DNA from: Bartonella massiliensis | Lineage (GTDB): Bacteria > Pseudomonadota > Alphaproteobacteria > Rhizobiales > Rhizobiaceae | Length of the DNA: 64,000 nt | Assembly (NCBI RefSeq): GCF_902150025.1 | Contig: NZ_CABFVS010000024.1 | Coordinates: 59,409-123,408, forward strand | Direction of reading: 5' to 3' | Shown here: piece by piece, positions 47,533 through 59,363 of the stretch | Position numbering within the stretch: the stretch's first letter is position 1 | Layout of the letters: each line of letters begins with the position of its first letter | Made by a program: the position numbers and the translations under genes | Notes under the pieces: model-generated | Seen by the model: the letters and a program-made list of their open reading frames with translations, nothing else | What the model was told of the DNA's origin: nothing | Database searches by the model: none

Positions 47533-48702
47533 ATGAAAAAATTTTTAGCCCCTCAAAATAATTCTTTGCGTGCAATTATTGCCGCTATTGCAACTATTGG
47601 TATTGTTGGAATAGCATTGGGAATGGGAACACAACTTGTCTCTCTTCTTATGGCAGAGAAAGGATTTTCCAACACTACGATCGGTTATAGTGGAACAGTT
47701 GGTGGAATCGCCACAATTATTGCTGCTATTTTTACGTCGCGAATCGCCTTATATTTAGGCATTTCTCAAACAATATTGCTTATGATGGCGATAGGATCTT
47801 TAAGTTTTTTAGGGTTCTATTTTTTTGAATCCATATGGGTTTGGTTCACTTTAAGGTTTATATTACATTTTACAATGACAGTTATGTTTATCCTGTCAGA
47901 GTTTTGGATCAACAGTTATGCCTCCCCTAAAAAACGTGGTTTGATCCTTTCTATTTATGCTATTGTCTTAGGGTTAGGATTTGCGGTAGGTCCAACACTG
48001 CTGATAAAAGTAGGAACACAAGGATTTATTCCTTTTGGCATTGGTTATAGCCTTATTATATTAGCTGCTATTCCAATTCTTGCTGCTTGGAAATTAAGTC
48101 CAGAATTTCAAAAAAGCCAATATACGCCATTTTTTCGTTATCTTTTTCATGTTCCAAGCGCAATGATGGCAGTCCTTGTTTATGGTGCTATTCAAATGGG
48201 GGCATTGACTCTTATAACACCCTTTAGTTTATCCATTGGTTATGATGAGAATGAAGCAGCACATTTTATAGCAACGCTTGCACTTGGAAATGTCTTGCTC
48301 TTAATTCCTATCAGCATGATAAGTGATTATGCCAAAGATCGGCGCTATCCGCTGATCAGTTGCGCTATCTTAGGTTTTATGGGAACTTTTATGGTACCAT
48401 GGATTATTCAATATCCATGGATTTTAATGATTGATCTATTCCTTCTTGGCGGCGTATCTGCAAGCCTTTATACAATTGGTCTTGCACATCTAGGTGCACG
48501 TCTCAAGGGACAAGAACTTGCTGCAGCTAATTCTGCTTTTATTTTTTGCTATGGAATTGGCATGCTCATTGGACCAACCTTTATTGGAAAATCCATGGAT
48601 ATCTTTAATCCTTTTGGTTTTTCAATCGCCATGGCTATTTTTTTCGGTTTATATGCCATCTTAGTGTTTGTCCAACTTATGAGAAAATTAATCAGCTCTT
48701 GA
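47533..48702 (+). CDS. MFS transporter, YcaD-like
   Basis: A 389-residue membrane protein with about 12 hydrophobic helices. GTVGGIATIIAAIFTSRIA and the motif ASPKKRGLILSIYAIVLGLGFAVGP between helices 4 and 5 place it in the major facilitator superfamily, close to the YcaD-type group. The substrate cannot be told from sequence. Followed by rpmG after about 100 bases, which is a common neighbour order in rhizobia. Confidence 0.8.
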   Translation: MKKFLAPQNNSLRAIIAAIATIGIVGIALGMGTQLVSLLMAEKGFSNTTIGYSGTVGGIATIIAAIFTSRIALYLGISQTILLMMAIGSLSFLGFYFFESIWVWFTLRFILHFTMTVMFILSEFWINSYASPKKRGLILSIYAIVLGLGFAVGPTLLIKVGTQGFIPFGIGYSLIILAAIPILAAWKLSPEFQKSQYTPFFRYLFHVPSAMMAVLVYGAIQMGALTLITPFSLSIGYDENEAAHFIATLALGNVLLLIPISMISDYAKDRRYPLISCAILGFMGTFMVPWIIQYPWILMIDLFLLGGVSASLYTIGLAHLGARLKGQELAAANSAFIFCYGIGMLIGPTFIGKSMDIFNPFGFSIAMAIFFGLYAILVFVQLMRKLISS

Positions 48703-48805
48703 CTTTTTCGAGAACATCCGTACTGTTGCCAAAAAATCTGATGATGTCGGAAATAGGTTTTGATAGCAATAATATTTTTTTCAGTATAAACAGGGTTCTT
48801 ACATT

Positions 48806-48973
48806 ATGGCTAAAGCAGCAACTATTAAGATTAAGCTTTTATCAACTGCAGATACTGGTTTTTTCTATGTAACCAAGAAAAACAGCCGTACAATGACAGA
48901 TAAAATGAGCAAACGTAAATATGATCCAGTTGTAAAAAAGCATGTTGAATTTAAAGAAACAAAAATTAAATAA
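48806..48973 (+). CDS. rpmG: 50S ribosomal protein L33
   Basis: A 55-residue [23 protein letters not shown], then [20 protein letters not shown] and a [15 protein letters not shown] tail. This is standard alphaproteobacterial L33 without the zinc-binding Cys pairs. It is missed by ORF calls with a 60-residue cutoff. It binds the 50S subunit near the E site. Confidence 0.96.
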   Translation: MAKAATIKIKLLSTADTGFFYVTKKNSRTMTDKMSKRKYDPVVKKHVEFKETKIK

Positions 48974-49303
48974 ATGAGTCAATCATTATTGATAAGGTTT
49001 TATACTGCAAAAAAATGTGGGCTTATTGCTCTTCGAAATTATTTTCTGAAGGGGATATTAAAGGTTTGCTTTAAAATCTGTTATATTTTTAATTTGTATA
49101 TTTTGTATGGCTGCAGCTTAAGTTGATTTATTATTTAAGCTGCTTACATATCGTAGTGTATGCATATTTGATTGTTGTGATTCTAATGAAAATTTTGTCA
49201 TTAAAACGAGATGTTGTTTCGTCATGTGAATATAAAGTTTTTTGAAAGAATTATAAGCACTTAATAGAGTACGTTATAATGATAGTTGCAGTTTTTCTAT
49301 TTC
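48974..49303. other. Gap between rpmG and the nuclease gene
   Basis: No gene seen. There is no clear T-rich hairpin after rpmG. The in-frame ATG at 49286 would add six residues to the nuclease and is not preferred. Confidence 0.4.
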
Positions 49304-49864
49304 ATGAAAAAGATCCTTTCTCATTTTTATCTAAGAAGCTTTAGAAAAATTATCGATTTTGGTCTTGTGATCGCTGCTGGCATATTTTTCATTATAGCAA
49401 CTTATTTTAAGCAGCCCCAGACGTTTTCTCAAAAAGAAAAATTTTCTTCTCAAAATTCTGTTGAAGGAAAGGCATTGATCATTGATGGCGATTCTATCAT
49501 GATTTCTTCCATTAAGATCCGATTGGTTGGAATCGATGCCCCTGAACTCCACCAATTGTGTGGAAAAAAGGAGGAACGCTACCCTTGCGGGCTTGAGGCA
49601 AAAAAATATTTAGAACAATTGGTAGAAAATCAATCTGTTACATGTCACTGGCATAAAACAGATAAATATCACCGTATCCTTGCAACATGTCAAACGAAGC
49701 ACGTTAGCAATATCAATGCAGCGCTTGTACAGAATGGTTGGGCTGTAAGCTATTATGAATACCCTAAAGAGGAGCAAGAAGCCAGAAGGAAAAAAAGGGG
49801 CATATGGGCATCAAGTTTTCAACGACCAAAAGAATGGCGCAAAGCAAATCCTCGTATGGAATAA
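49304..49864 (+). CDS. Membrane-anchored thermonuclease-like (SNase) protein
   Basis: A 186-residue protein with an N-terminal hydrophobic anchor (FGLVIAAGIFFIIATYF) followed by a staphylococcal-nuclease domain: IIDGDSIMI, IRLVGIDAPELHQLCG (catalytic Arg and Glu with Ca-site Asp), CGLEAKKYLEQLV and KTDKYHRILATC. It is predicted to be a Ca-dependent nuclease on the outer face of the inner membrane. The start at 49304 (MKKILSHF) is preferred. Confidence 0.85.
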   Translation: MKKILSHFYLRSFRKIIDFGLVIAAGIFFIIATYFKQPQTFSQKEKFSSQNSVEGKALIIDGDSIMISSIKIRLVGIDAPELHQLCGKKEERYPCGLEAKKYLEQLVENQSVTCHWHKTDKYHRILATCQTKHVSNINAALVQNGWAVSYYEYPKEEQEARRKKRGIWASSFQRPKEWRKANPRME

Positions 49865-49889
49865 GAGAGAGACTCTTTATTTTTTAACG

Positions 49890-50519
49890 ATGAAAAAATA
49901 TAGCCAGCTCATTAAACTTGAAAAAAAAATCTATTCCTGTCGGGTTTGTATCGAACAACCCCATTATTTTCCCCCTCTTTCTCATGAACCAAATCCTGTT
50001 GTTTATTTATCTCATACGGCTTTAATTGCTATTGCAGGACAAGCACCGGGCTTGCGCGTTCATGAAACATCTATCCCTTTTAACGATCGCTCTGGCGAAA
50101 GATTACGGGATTGGCTTAACGTAACAAAAGAAGAATTTTATAATCGATCTCTCTTTGCAATTGTTCCTATGGGATTTTGTTTTCCAGGATATGATAAAAA
50201 TAAAGCTGATTTGCCACCAAGACGTGAATGTCGAGAAATATGGCATGAAAAGATATTTCAAGCGATGCCGCAAATAAAACTTGTTCTTGCTATTGGCGGT
50301 TATGCGCAAAAGTGGCATATTACAGAATTAAAACATAAGACTGTTTCAGAAACCGTCAAAGACTGGAGGAATATCCTTTCCATACAGCAACCTAGAGGTT
50401 ATAATGTTATGCCTTTGCCTCATCCATCATGGAGAAATACTTCTTGGCTACAGAAAAATCCATGGTTTAATGATGAACTTGTTGTATATCTGCGTCGTTT
50501 AGTTCGTAAATTTTTATAA
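49890..50519 (+). CDS. Uracil-DNA glycosylase family protein
   Basis: About 209 residues. IAIAGQAPGLRVHETSIPFNDRSGERL fits motif A of the Fe-S uracil-DNA glycosylase superfamily in split form, and LPHPSWRNT matches motif B. Four Cys (SCRVC, GFCFPG, RRECREIW) could bind a 4Fe-4S cluster as in family 4 enzymes. The start at 49890 (MKKYSQLIK) is chosen because the longer frame runs back through the nuclease gene. The substrate base is unproven. Confidence 0.8.
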   Translation: MKKYSQLIKLEKKIYSCRVCIEQPHYFPPLSHEPNPVVYLSHTALIAIAGQAPGLRVHETSIPFNDRSGERLRDWLNVTKEEFYNRSLFAIVPMGFCFPGYDKNKADLPPRRECREIWHEKIFQAMPQIKLVLAIGGYAQKWHITELKHKTVSETVKDWRNILSIQQPRGYNVMPLPHPSWRNTSWLQKNPWFNDELVVYLRRLVRKFL

Positions 50520-50540
50520 ATTAAAATGTTGAGAAAAAAT

Positions 50541-51032
50541 ATGGATCGTCTTGACCGAAAAATTTTACACCTTCTGCAAGAAAATGCCACGCTTTCTGTT
50601 GCTGATATTGCTAAAAAAGTGGGACTTTCGACCACACCTTGCTGGCGTAGAATTCAAAAACTTGAAGAAGATGGTGTTATTCAGCGTCGTGTTGCTGTTC
50701 TTTCTCCAGAAAAGGTCAATGCGCATGTCACGGTTTTTGTTTCTATTCGCACAAACACCCATAGTCATGAATGGTTTAAGCGTTTTTCAACAATTGTACA
50801 AGAATTTCGTGAAGTCATTGAATTTTATCGAATGAGTGGAGATATTGATTATTTATTGCGTGTTGTTGTTCCCGATATTGAAGCTTATGATCTTTTTTAT
50901 AAAAAATTGATTTCTAAAATTGACATCCGTGATGTTTCATCCTCTTTTGCAATGGAACAGATTAAATATACAACAGAACTTCCACTTAATTATATAAAAT
51001 TACACGAAAAGGCGAATGAACAAAACTCTTAA
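50541..51032 (+). CDS. Lrp/AsnC family transcriptional regulator
   Basis: About 163 residues: an N-terminal winged helix-turn-helix (LDRKILHLLQENATLSVADIAKKVGLS, then TPCWRRIQKLEEDGVIQRR) and a C-terminal RAM ligand domain (FYRMSGDIDYLLRVVVPD). Such proteins respond to amino acids. The start at ATG 50541 (MDRLDRK) fits the family; the frame is open 15 bases further. A short palindrome CTCTTAAGAG plus TTTTT at the stop may end the transcript. Confidence 0.9.
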   Translation: MDRLDRKILHLLQENATLSVADIAKKVGLSTTPCWRRIQKLEEDGVIQRRVAVLSPEKVNAHVTVFVSIRTNTHSHEWFKRFSTIVQEFREVIEFYRMSGDIDYLLRVVVPDIEAYDLFYKKLISKIDIRDVSSSFAMEQIKYTTELPLNYIKLHEKANEQNS

Positions 51033-51061
51033 GAGCTTTTTATATCCTTCTCATCATTCTT

Positions 51062-52069
51062 TTAGCTATTCAAACTTTCTTGTTCCAAAACTCCCATTTG
51101 CGCATGTGTTAAAACAGCAGCTTTAACGATACCAGCAGCCATAGCAGCTCCTGCCCCTTCACCAAGACCTATCTCCAAATCTAGAAGAGGTTTTTTACCA
51201 ATTGTTTTCAAAAGTTTACGATGAGCTGTCTTAGAAGAAACGTGTCCAACAAGGGTATGTTCAAGCGCTCTTGGATGCATTTTATAAAGGATAGCAGCAG
51301 CAGCAGTTGCCACAAAACCATCTAAAATAACGGGGATTTTTTCCATTCTTGCTGCTAAAATAGCCCCAACCATAGCAGCAATTTCACGTCCTCCTAAGCG
51401 CCGCATTATCTCAAAGGGATCATTAAAATGCTCCTTATGCAAAGCAATGGCTGTTTTAACTGCTGCTATTTTACGCTGATAAAAATCGCCATCAGCCCCC
51501 ATATTATTTCCTATCCACTCTTCCACTTCTCCACCAAATAATGCAAAACATAAAGCTGAAGCTATTGTTGTATTTCCAACTCCCATTTCACCAATACATA
51601 AAAGATCTGTTCCACCAGCAATAGATTCCATACCAAATGCCATTGTAGCAGCCGCATTTCGTTCGTCCATTGCAGCATCCTTTGTAATATTCATTGTTGG
51701 ATATTCCAGTGCTAAATCAAAAATTTTCAATCCAAGATCATAAGCTATACAAATTTGGTTGATAGCAGCACCACCAGATGCAAAATTTTCTACCATCTTT
51801 TGTGTCATAGATTGTGGAAACGGTGTAACATTTTCTTCTACGATACCATGGTTTCCAGAAAAAATAGCAACCAAAGGTCGCGTTACGATAGGTTTTTCTG
51901 TACCTCTCCACCCCGCATACCAAACAGCAATATCTCCTAGTTTTCCTAATGTTCCTCGTGCTTTTGTTAAATTTTCTTGCCGTTTTTTAGCCAAAATTAT
52001 AGAAAACTCATCAGCAACAGGTAAATTTGTAAGCAAAGCACGAAAATCATCAAATGGACGAGCGGTCAT
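51062..52069 (-). CDS. cobT: Nicotinate-nucleotide:dimethylbenzimidazole phosphoribosyltransferase
   Basis: Makes alpha-ribazole phosphate for the lower loop of cobalamin. GNHGIVEENVTPFPQSMTQ, ASGGAAINQI, GEMGVGNTTIASAL, VILDGFVATAAAAIL and the catalytic Glu region LGLGEGAGAAMA are all present. 335 residues. Usually it neighbours cobS/cobV, but no other cobalamin gene is in this window, which suggests salvage use only or a relic. Confidence 0.93.
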   Translation of the reverse strand: MTARPFDDFRALLTNLPVADEFSIILAKKRQENLTKARGTLGKLGDIAVWYAGWRGTEKPIVTRPLVAIFSGNHGIVEENVTPFPQSMTQKMVENFASGGAAINQICIAYDLGLKIFDLALEYPTMNITKDAAMDERNAAATMAFGMESIAGGTDLLCIGEMGVGNTTIASALCFALFGGEVEEWIGNNMGADGDFYQRKIAAVKTAIALHKEHFNDPFEIMRRLGGREIAAMVGAILAARMEKIPVILDGFVATAAAAILYKMHPRALEHTLVGHVSSKTAHRKLLKTIGKKPLLDLEIGLGEGAGAAMAAGIVKAAVLTHAQMGVLEQESLNS

Positions 52070-52421
52070 GAAAATACCTTTTAAAATCTACAGTGTTTAA
52101 TGAAAATCACGTCATATAGATAGGGTATGAATAATTTATTGCTTTTTAAAACACTGTTTAAAAAATAATAAATATTATAAAAGCAATGATTTTTATATTC
52201 TAGTTTCTACTCCAACAACAAACATGCAAAAAATATTATCAATATCTTATAACTATTTTTAATATCATATTCTTAAGCTATCCCTCTGTTTAATAGCTAT
52301 ATCAGCATGCCGTTTAATCTATAAGTTCTAACATTCATATTCATAATAAAAATAATAAACTTTCAAAAACTTATAAAATTGAAGTGATTAAAGTGCTAAG
52401 AATTTGAATTTTATAACATAA
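52070..52421. other. AT-rich gap upstream of cobT
   Basis: No ORF, no cobalamin riboswitch-like conserved block and no clear hairpin found. In related bacteria this position often holds cobS/cobV on the opposite strand; nothing recognisable remains here. Confidence 0.45.
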
Positions 52422-53420
52422 TTATTTTTTTGGCTGTTCTTCAATGAGAGCGGAAAAAGCTTCTTTCAAAATAGATATATCTGCATTTGGTTTTGTCGCA
52501 TCATTTGATAATATTTGCCGCCATCGACGTGCCCCACTACGCCCATGAAATAAACCAATCATGTGACGCGTCACATGAGAAAGTCGTCCTCCCGATGCAA
52601 TATGACGAGCTGCATAATCACACATGGTTTCAATAAGATCACTCTCACTCAAATTATTTTGCGATTCACCATAGAGTTCAAAATCAATGTGTTTTAACAA
52701 AGTTGGATCATGATAAACTTGGCGACCAACCATGGCTGCATCACAGAAAGTCAAGTGCTCTTTGATTTCACCAATTGATTTAATTCCACCATTTATCCCA
52801 ATGAATTTATGAGGATATTTACGTTTTAATTTATAAACTCTTTCATAATTAAGGGGCGGAATATTGCGATTTTCTTTCGGGCTCAATCCTTGTAGCCACG
52901 CTTTACGTGCATGAACCCAAAGAGCATCACACCCTGCATTCCAAACTTTATCCGCGAAAAGATCTAAAGCTAATTCTTCATCCTGTTCGTCTACCCCAAG
53001 CCGACATTTAACCGTTATAGGTATGGTAACGGCTTTTTTTATCGCTTCTACAGCATTTGCCACAATATCTGGCTGTAACATCAAACAAGCGCCAAATACG
53101 CCTGCTTGAACGCGATTTGATGGGCAACCAACATTGAGATTTATCTCATTATAACCAAAATCTTCAGCAATTCGTGCGGCCTTTGCCAATTTTTTGGGAT
53201 CTGCTCCCCCTAATTGTAATGCAACAGGAGATTCTTCATGGCTAAAAGACAACAATTGTTCGCGAACACCATGAATGACAGAGTCTGCTACGACCATTTC
53301 CGTGTAAAGGAGTGCTTTTTTCGTTAAAAGACGATAAAAAAACCTGCAATGCTGGTCAGTCCAGTCCAACATTGGTGCTACTGCAAATTTTATAGGCGAT
53401 GGAAGATGGTAAAATGTCAT
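52422..53420 (-). CDS. dusA: tRNA-dihydrouridine synthase A
   Basis: FMN enzyme reducing uridines 20/20a in tRNA. VAPMLDWTDQHCRFFYRLL, TEMVVADSVIHG, NLNVGCPSNRVQ with the following GACLM (the Cys region), GINGGIKSIGEIKEHL and MVGRQVYHDP are characteristic of DusA. 332 residues. Single gene. Confidence 0.94.
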   Translation of the reverse strand: MTFYHLPSPIKFAVAPMLDWTDQHCRFFYRLLTKKALLYTEMVVADSVIHGVREQLLSFSHEESPVALQLGGADPKKLAKAARIAEDFGYNEINLNVGCPSNRVQAGVFGACLMLQPDIVANAVEAIKKAVTIPITVKCRLGVDEQDEELALDLFADKVWNAGCDALWVHARKAWLQGLSPKENRNIPPLNYERVYKLKRKYPHKFIGINGGIKSIGEIKEHLTFCDAAMVGRQVYHDPTLLKHIDFELYGESQNNLSESDLIETMCDYAARHIASGGRLSHVTRHMIGLFHGRSGARRWRQILSNDATKPNADISILKEAFSALIEEQPKK

Positions 53421-54121
53421 GAGGGTATTACTCTCATATCCCTCTCTCTTTACACATAGAAAAATATTTACTTTTTAGTTTATAGGAAGTTTTATTCTCT
53501 AAGACCACCATGAGCATAATAAAGCCCCTCTATTCAAATTCTTTATTCAAGTGATATAAAGGGTTATGATAATTAATCATACTAAACCACACTTTCATAG
53601 AGCTATGCTCAGATATATAAACATGAAAAAAGCAGATCTTTGTCTGTAATGTAAAAAAATTCACTTACAAGTTTTTTATGCCCATTAACCTTCTATCCTT
53701 AAACATTTTAGCATAGAGTTTAAAATCATAAACTAAAACATTACATAATTTTCCATGATAGGCTTAATTTTCTTTAGCCTTTTTCAATTCATTGTAAAAA
53801 AGATGTAACAAAAAGGCTTTTATTTCTCCTCTAATAAAAAGCAAAGCTTCCTTATTCCATGGGAATCAGATGATAAGTTATTTTTTCTCAATGCGTTTTT
53901 CTTGGGTGATATTTATTGGATTTTTCTTCATAGGATAGAGAAATTTCATTCTAAATATTCCATCTAATTTTGCTATTTTATGGTGGTTGAAAAAAACTAA
54001 TTTGAAGATATAGACAATTATTACCTTTTAAACGTGTACAACTTGTATCAATATCTCCTGGAGAAAAATATTTCACAACATTGCAGATCAAGCCTGTAAG
54101 GCTAGATCACTCTAAAAATTT
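53421..54121. other. 0.7-kb gap between dusA and glpD
   Basis: No ORF above noise. A small hairpin GATCAAGCCT-GTA-AGGCTAGATC (54086-54108) lies just downstream of glpD on its strand; it has a GC core but no T-run and may be a weak terminator. The rest is AT-rich. Confidence 0.45.
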
Positions 54122-55639
54122 TCAATTTCCTTTTTGACTTTGCATATAGGAAGAAAGAGTATCAACTTCTTGCTGATTAAAGAAAAGTCCAAGTTTTGAA
54201 CGACGCCATAACACATCTTCACATGTTTTAGCCCATTCCTTTTCCATCAACCACTTTACTTCTACTTCATAAAGCCCATGTCCAAAATCTTTTCCTCTAT
54301 CCGCCTTACCATCTGCAAATATCACCAATGCTTCCGTACCATAGGAGCGAGCAAGTCTGCGATGTGTAAAAGCATCTAAATCTGCCATCAAAAAAGCAAT
54401 CCTGTTTTCGATTGCATCTAATTGGTTATAAGGAAAATTACCTCCTGGAAGAACTGCATGAGCCGTCCATGATGCTCCTTTTTTGCCAAGCGCTTTTTCA
54501 ACGAATTTCATCGCATCTTCAGCCAATTTACGATAAGTTGTGATTTTCCCACCATAAAGATTAAGAATCTTTGCTGTACTTCCTGTTCCCATTTCTTTTA
54601 ATACATAATCACGTGTAATTTCTTGTACTTTTGAAGAACCATCATCATAGAGTGGACGGACTCCAGAGTAAGACCAGACAATAGTTTTAGGCGACACTGG
54701 TTGTATGAAATATTCACTAGCTGCAGCACAAATATAATCAATCTCTGTATCGGTAATATGAACGTCAGCTGGATTACCCTGATAGTTACAATCTGTTGTT
54801 CCAAGCAATGTAAACTTCTCTTGATACGGAATAGCAAATATAATACGCCCATCACCATTTTGAAAAATATAAGCACGATCATGCGTATAAAGCTTGGGAA
54901 CCAAAATATGAGAACCTCTAACAAGCCGTACAGGTGGATGTTCTTTACAGTCTAATATGCTTGTCAAAACATGATCGATCCACGGTCCTGTCATATTTGC
55001 GACATAAGAGGCTGTGACACAATATTCTTCACCACTTAACTTATCTTGTAGAACAATACGCCACTTTTCATCTTCTTTTTTTAAAGAGAGGACTTCTGTC
55101 CGTACTTTTATATCAGCTCCCCATTTTTCGGCATCACGTGCATTGGCAATAACCAAACGGGCATCATCTACTCTGGCATCAGAATATTCAAAACCTCTCT
55201 GATATTCTTTCTTTAGTATAGAGCAAAACTTTTTTGAAAAATTAATCGTTTTACTACGCCACAATTTCTGATTCCATTTCCCTAAATAATCATAAATAAA
55301 AAGTCCAAAACGCAACATCCAAGCAGGGCGTAATTCTTTATGATAAGGAAGAAGAAAACGCAAAGGACGCACAATATGGGGCGCCATACGTAAAATAACC
55401 TCGCGTTCTTTCAGTGCTTCACGAACAAGTTTAAACTCATAGTGTTCAAGATAACGAAGACCACCATGAATAAGCTTTGTTGATGCACTTGATGTTCCTG
55501 ATGCAAGATCATTCATTTCAGCTAATCCTACTTTAAAGCCGCGCCCAGCTGCATCTCTTGCCAATCCACATCCGTTTATCCCTCCCCCAATGATAAACAA
55601 CTCATAATGCGTTGTGGTTTTCATAATTTTACTTTTCAT
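54122..55639 (-). CDS. glpD: Aerobic glycerol-3-phosphate dehydrogenase
   Basis: FAD enzyme on the inner membrane feeding electrons from glycerol-3-phosphate to quinone. The Rossmann motif IIGGGINGCGLARDAAGRG is near residue 15; ASGTSSASTKLIHGGLRYLE and GVRPLYDDG follow, with the C-terminal DAO domain (YGTEALVI, EVKWLMEKEWAKTCEDVLWRR split over positions about 430-480). 505 residues; ATG 55624 (MKTTTHYEL) is an alternative start. No glpFK genes nearby. Confidence 0.93.
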   Translation of the reverse strand: MKSKIMKTTTHYELFIIGGGINGCGLARDAAGRGFKVGLAEMNDLASGTSSASTKLIHGGLRYLEHYEFKLVREALKEREVILRMAPHIVRPLRFLLPYHKELRPAWMLRFGLFIYDYLGKWNQKLWRSKTINFSKKFCSILKKEYQRGFEYSDARVDDARLVIANARDAEKWGADIKVRTEVLSLKKEDEKWRIVLQDKLSGEEYCVTASYVANMTGPWIDHVLTSILDCKEHPPVRLVRGSHILVPKLYTHDRAYIFQNGDGRIIFAIPYQEKFTLLGTTDCNYQGNPADVHITDTEIDYICAAASEYFIQPVSPKTIVWSYSGVRPLYDDGSSKVQEITRDYVLKEMGTGSTAKILNLYGGKITTYRKLAEDAMKFVEKALGKKGASWTAHAVLPGGNFPYNQLDAIENRIAFLMADLDAFTHRRLARSYGTEALVIFADGKADRGKDFGHGLYEVEVKWLMEKEWAKTCEDVLWRRSKLGLFFNQQEVDTLSSYMQSQKGN

Positions 55640-55983
55640 TATTTAATTTTGTTTCACACTACTCAATAAGGTAACAGCAAAAAATCAATACAAGTGTTTT
55701 TCATTGTACTATCAACCTGCTTTTTTCCACAATAAATACGTATAAAAAGCTTTTTGACACACTTTTATCAAAACAACATTTGACAAATTAACTAAAGAGT
55801 TCCCTCTCTCCTTTAGAGATCATAATTCTTGCAAATGCGTATCATTATGAAAGCTTTTAGAGAAAAATTGATGTTTTCTTTCATTCTGAATAGATACTAT
55901 AGCTAAATGCTTTATTGCACTTAGATAATGCTTTTCATATAGTTCACTTAAAATAACACAATAGAAAATATGAAGGGATACAG
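55640..55983. other. Divergent gap between glpD and the DsbA-like gene
   Basis: AT-rich; it must hold the promoters of both flanking genes. No operator-like palindrome stood out. Confidence 0.4.
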
Positions 55984-56856
55984 ATGATTCATCAACCTCA
56001 AAACTCGAAATTAAAACTTATTTCAAAAATTTTAGTCCCTGTTATATTGAATATTTTAATCTTTTCACCTTCTTTATCAAAGACAACATCACATCCTCAA
56101 ACAGCAAATCATTTAAACTTAGAAAAGTTTAAAACACAACTTTTGGAAGATTCTAGCTTTTTATCTAAGCTTAAGGAAAAAATGACACCCAATACTAACG
56201 CTCATTATATTCAACAAATTATCAGAGAGTATCTTCTTACTCATCCAGAAATTATGATTGAAATGCAGCTTATCCTTCAAGATAAACTGGAAAAACAGAA
56301 TGAATACGAAAAACAAAGACAAAGCTCTGTTATTCATTCATTAAACAGGGAAATTTTTCACTCCTCTCATGATGCAATTTTGGGAAATCGAAATGGTAAA
56401 AAAGTACTTGTTGATTTTTTTGATTATAACTGTCACTTTTGCAAAAGTTCCTATTCATATATAGAAAACTTGATAAAAGAATATCCAGATCTACGCATTA
56501 TTATCAAGGACTTACCGATTTTAGGACCTGATTCCATGGCGGCTCATACCATTGCTTACGCATTTCGAAAGCAATTTCCAGAAAAATATCCACAGTTTCA
56601 CAAAGCGCTCTTAATGGATCAGGGACGCGCGAATGAAGCGAAAGCTATAAAAATAGCTGTTTCATTAGGAGCGGATGAAAAAAAACTCCGTAATGCAATA
56701 AAAGATCCTAATTTACAAAACGCCTTTAAAGAAAATATTCAAATTGCCTCTACACTTCATATCACGGGAACCCCTTCGTACATCATTGGTAATAAAGTAT
56801 TCATCGGCGCAGCCGGACCGGATATTCTAAAACAAGCGATAGACAATATACAGTGA
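55984..56856 (+). CDS. DsbA/Com1-like exported thiol-disulfide oxidoreductase
   Basis: A 290-residue protein with a signal peptide (LVPVILNILIFSPSLSKT), a helical N-terminal domain with HPEIMIEMQLILQDKLEKQ, and a thioredoxin-fold domain with the active site DYNCHFCKSS (CHFC) and the cis-Pro loop ITGTPSYIIG. It matches the Com1/BdbD type that oxidises or isomerises periplasmic disulfides. Single gene before accB. Confidence 0.88.
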   Translation: MIHQPQNSKLKLISKILVPVILNILIFSPSLSKTTSHPQTANHLNLEKFKTQLLEDSSFLSKLKEKMTPNTNAHYIQQIIREYLLTHPEIMIEMQLILQDKLEKQNEYEKQRQSSVIHSLNREIFHSSHDAILGNRNGKKVLVDFFDYNCHFCKSSYSYIENLIKEYPDLRIIIKDLPILGPDSMAAHTIAYAFRKQFPEKYPQFHKALLMDQGRANEAKAIKIAVSLGADEKKLRNAIKDPNLQNAFKENIQIASTLHITGTPSYIIGNKVFIGAAGPDILKQAIDNIQ

Positions 56857-57109
56857 GTATCAGTTTTATTATTTAATCCGTTTTAGGAAGAATACTGTAA
56901 ATGGAGTGATTTTAGGCTTTCTCTTTTTTGACAACAGGCTTATAAGTGCAATTTTGCATGAAGCAGATACGAATTTAAAATTGCAAAGTATAATGACTTA
57001 AAGGAAATAAATATCTAAAGCCTCAAAAGATATTATCCTTAAATCTAGAGATATTCGGTCATAAAATGAGATAATGACGATCTTTACTGATCAAGGAGTT
57101 AGAAATAAA

Positions 57110-57610
57110 ATGGCAACTAAAAAAATAGATTCGGAAAAATATACCGCAATTGATACGAAAATTATTCGTGATCTTGCTGAAATTTTGAATGATACGAATT
57201 TAACGAATATTGAAGTTGAACAAGGGGAGCTTCGTATTTGTGTTTCACGCCAAAATACCTCAACTTTTTCCGAACAAGCAGTCTATACCCCTGTTTCTAC
57301 TCCTAGTTTTTCTGTAACATCTTCTCCAGTTACTACAACTGAAACTCCCATACAACCTCCTCAAGAAGATAAATCAAAAAATACAATAACTTCTCCAATG
57401 GTTGGAACAGCTTATCTTGCTCCTTCACCAGGTGCACGACCGTTTGTAGAAGTAGGTCAAAATGTTTCTGAAGGAGAAACATTACTGATCATTGAAGCTA
57501 TGAAAACAATGAATCAAATTTCATCACCACGCTCAGGCACGGTAACGACTGTTCTTGTCAAAGATGGTCAACCCGTTGAGTTTGGTGAACCACTTATTAT
57601 TGTTGAATAA
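57110..57610 (+). CDS. accB: Acetyl-CoA carboxylase biotin carboxyl carrier protein
   Basis: Carries biotin for fatty acid synthesis. An N-terminal helical part ([18 protein letters not shown]) is followed by a Pro/Thr/Ser-rich linker at about 75-105 and the biotinyl domain with the biotin Lys in [13 protein letters not shown]. The start at 57110 (MATKKID) has AAGGAG 11 bases upstream; ATG 57074 would add 12 residues. 166 residues. It lies 14 bases before accC. Confidence 0.93.
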   Translation: MATKKIDSEKYTAIDTKIIRDLAEILNDTNLTNIEVEQGELRICVSRQNTSTFSEQAVYTPVSTPSFSVTSSPVTTTETPIQPPQEDKSKNTITSPMVGTAYLAPSPGARPFVEVGQNVSEGETLLIIEAMKTMNQISSPRSGTVTTVLVKDGQPVEFGEPLIIVE

Positions 57611-57624
57611 AGCGAGGGGCAACC

Positions 57625-58983
<1,359 letters not shown>

Positions 58984-59187
58984 TTCAATAGTGAATTTTA
59001 GTGAACTTTCATCAAAGATTCTATTAAGATATCAACATAAGGATAGTTTCAACGTTGCTATAAACATTTTTAAAAGAAAGGAACTGATTATTTTTTATTT
59101 GTTATATAATTTTCTTTTAATATTTATAAAAATTGATAAATTTCTGTTTTCCTTTTCGTGAGTTTGTGCTAACTCCTACATGGTTAT

Positions 59188-59263
<76 letters not shown>

Positions 59264-59363
59264 TGCTCTTTTATATGTCCTATAACTTATTGATTTTATA
59301 TACGTTTTAATGGGTTAGGGATTTCCGAATAAAAGTAAGGGAATAGGATTTCGCAACGTGCCT

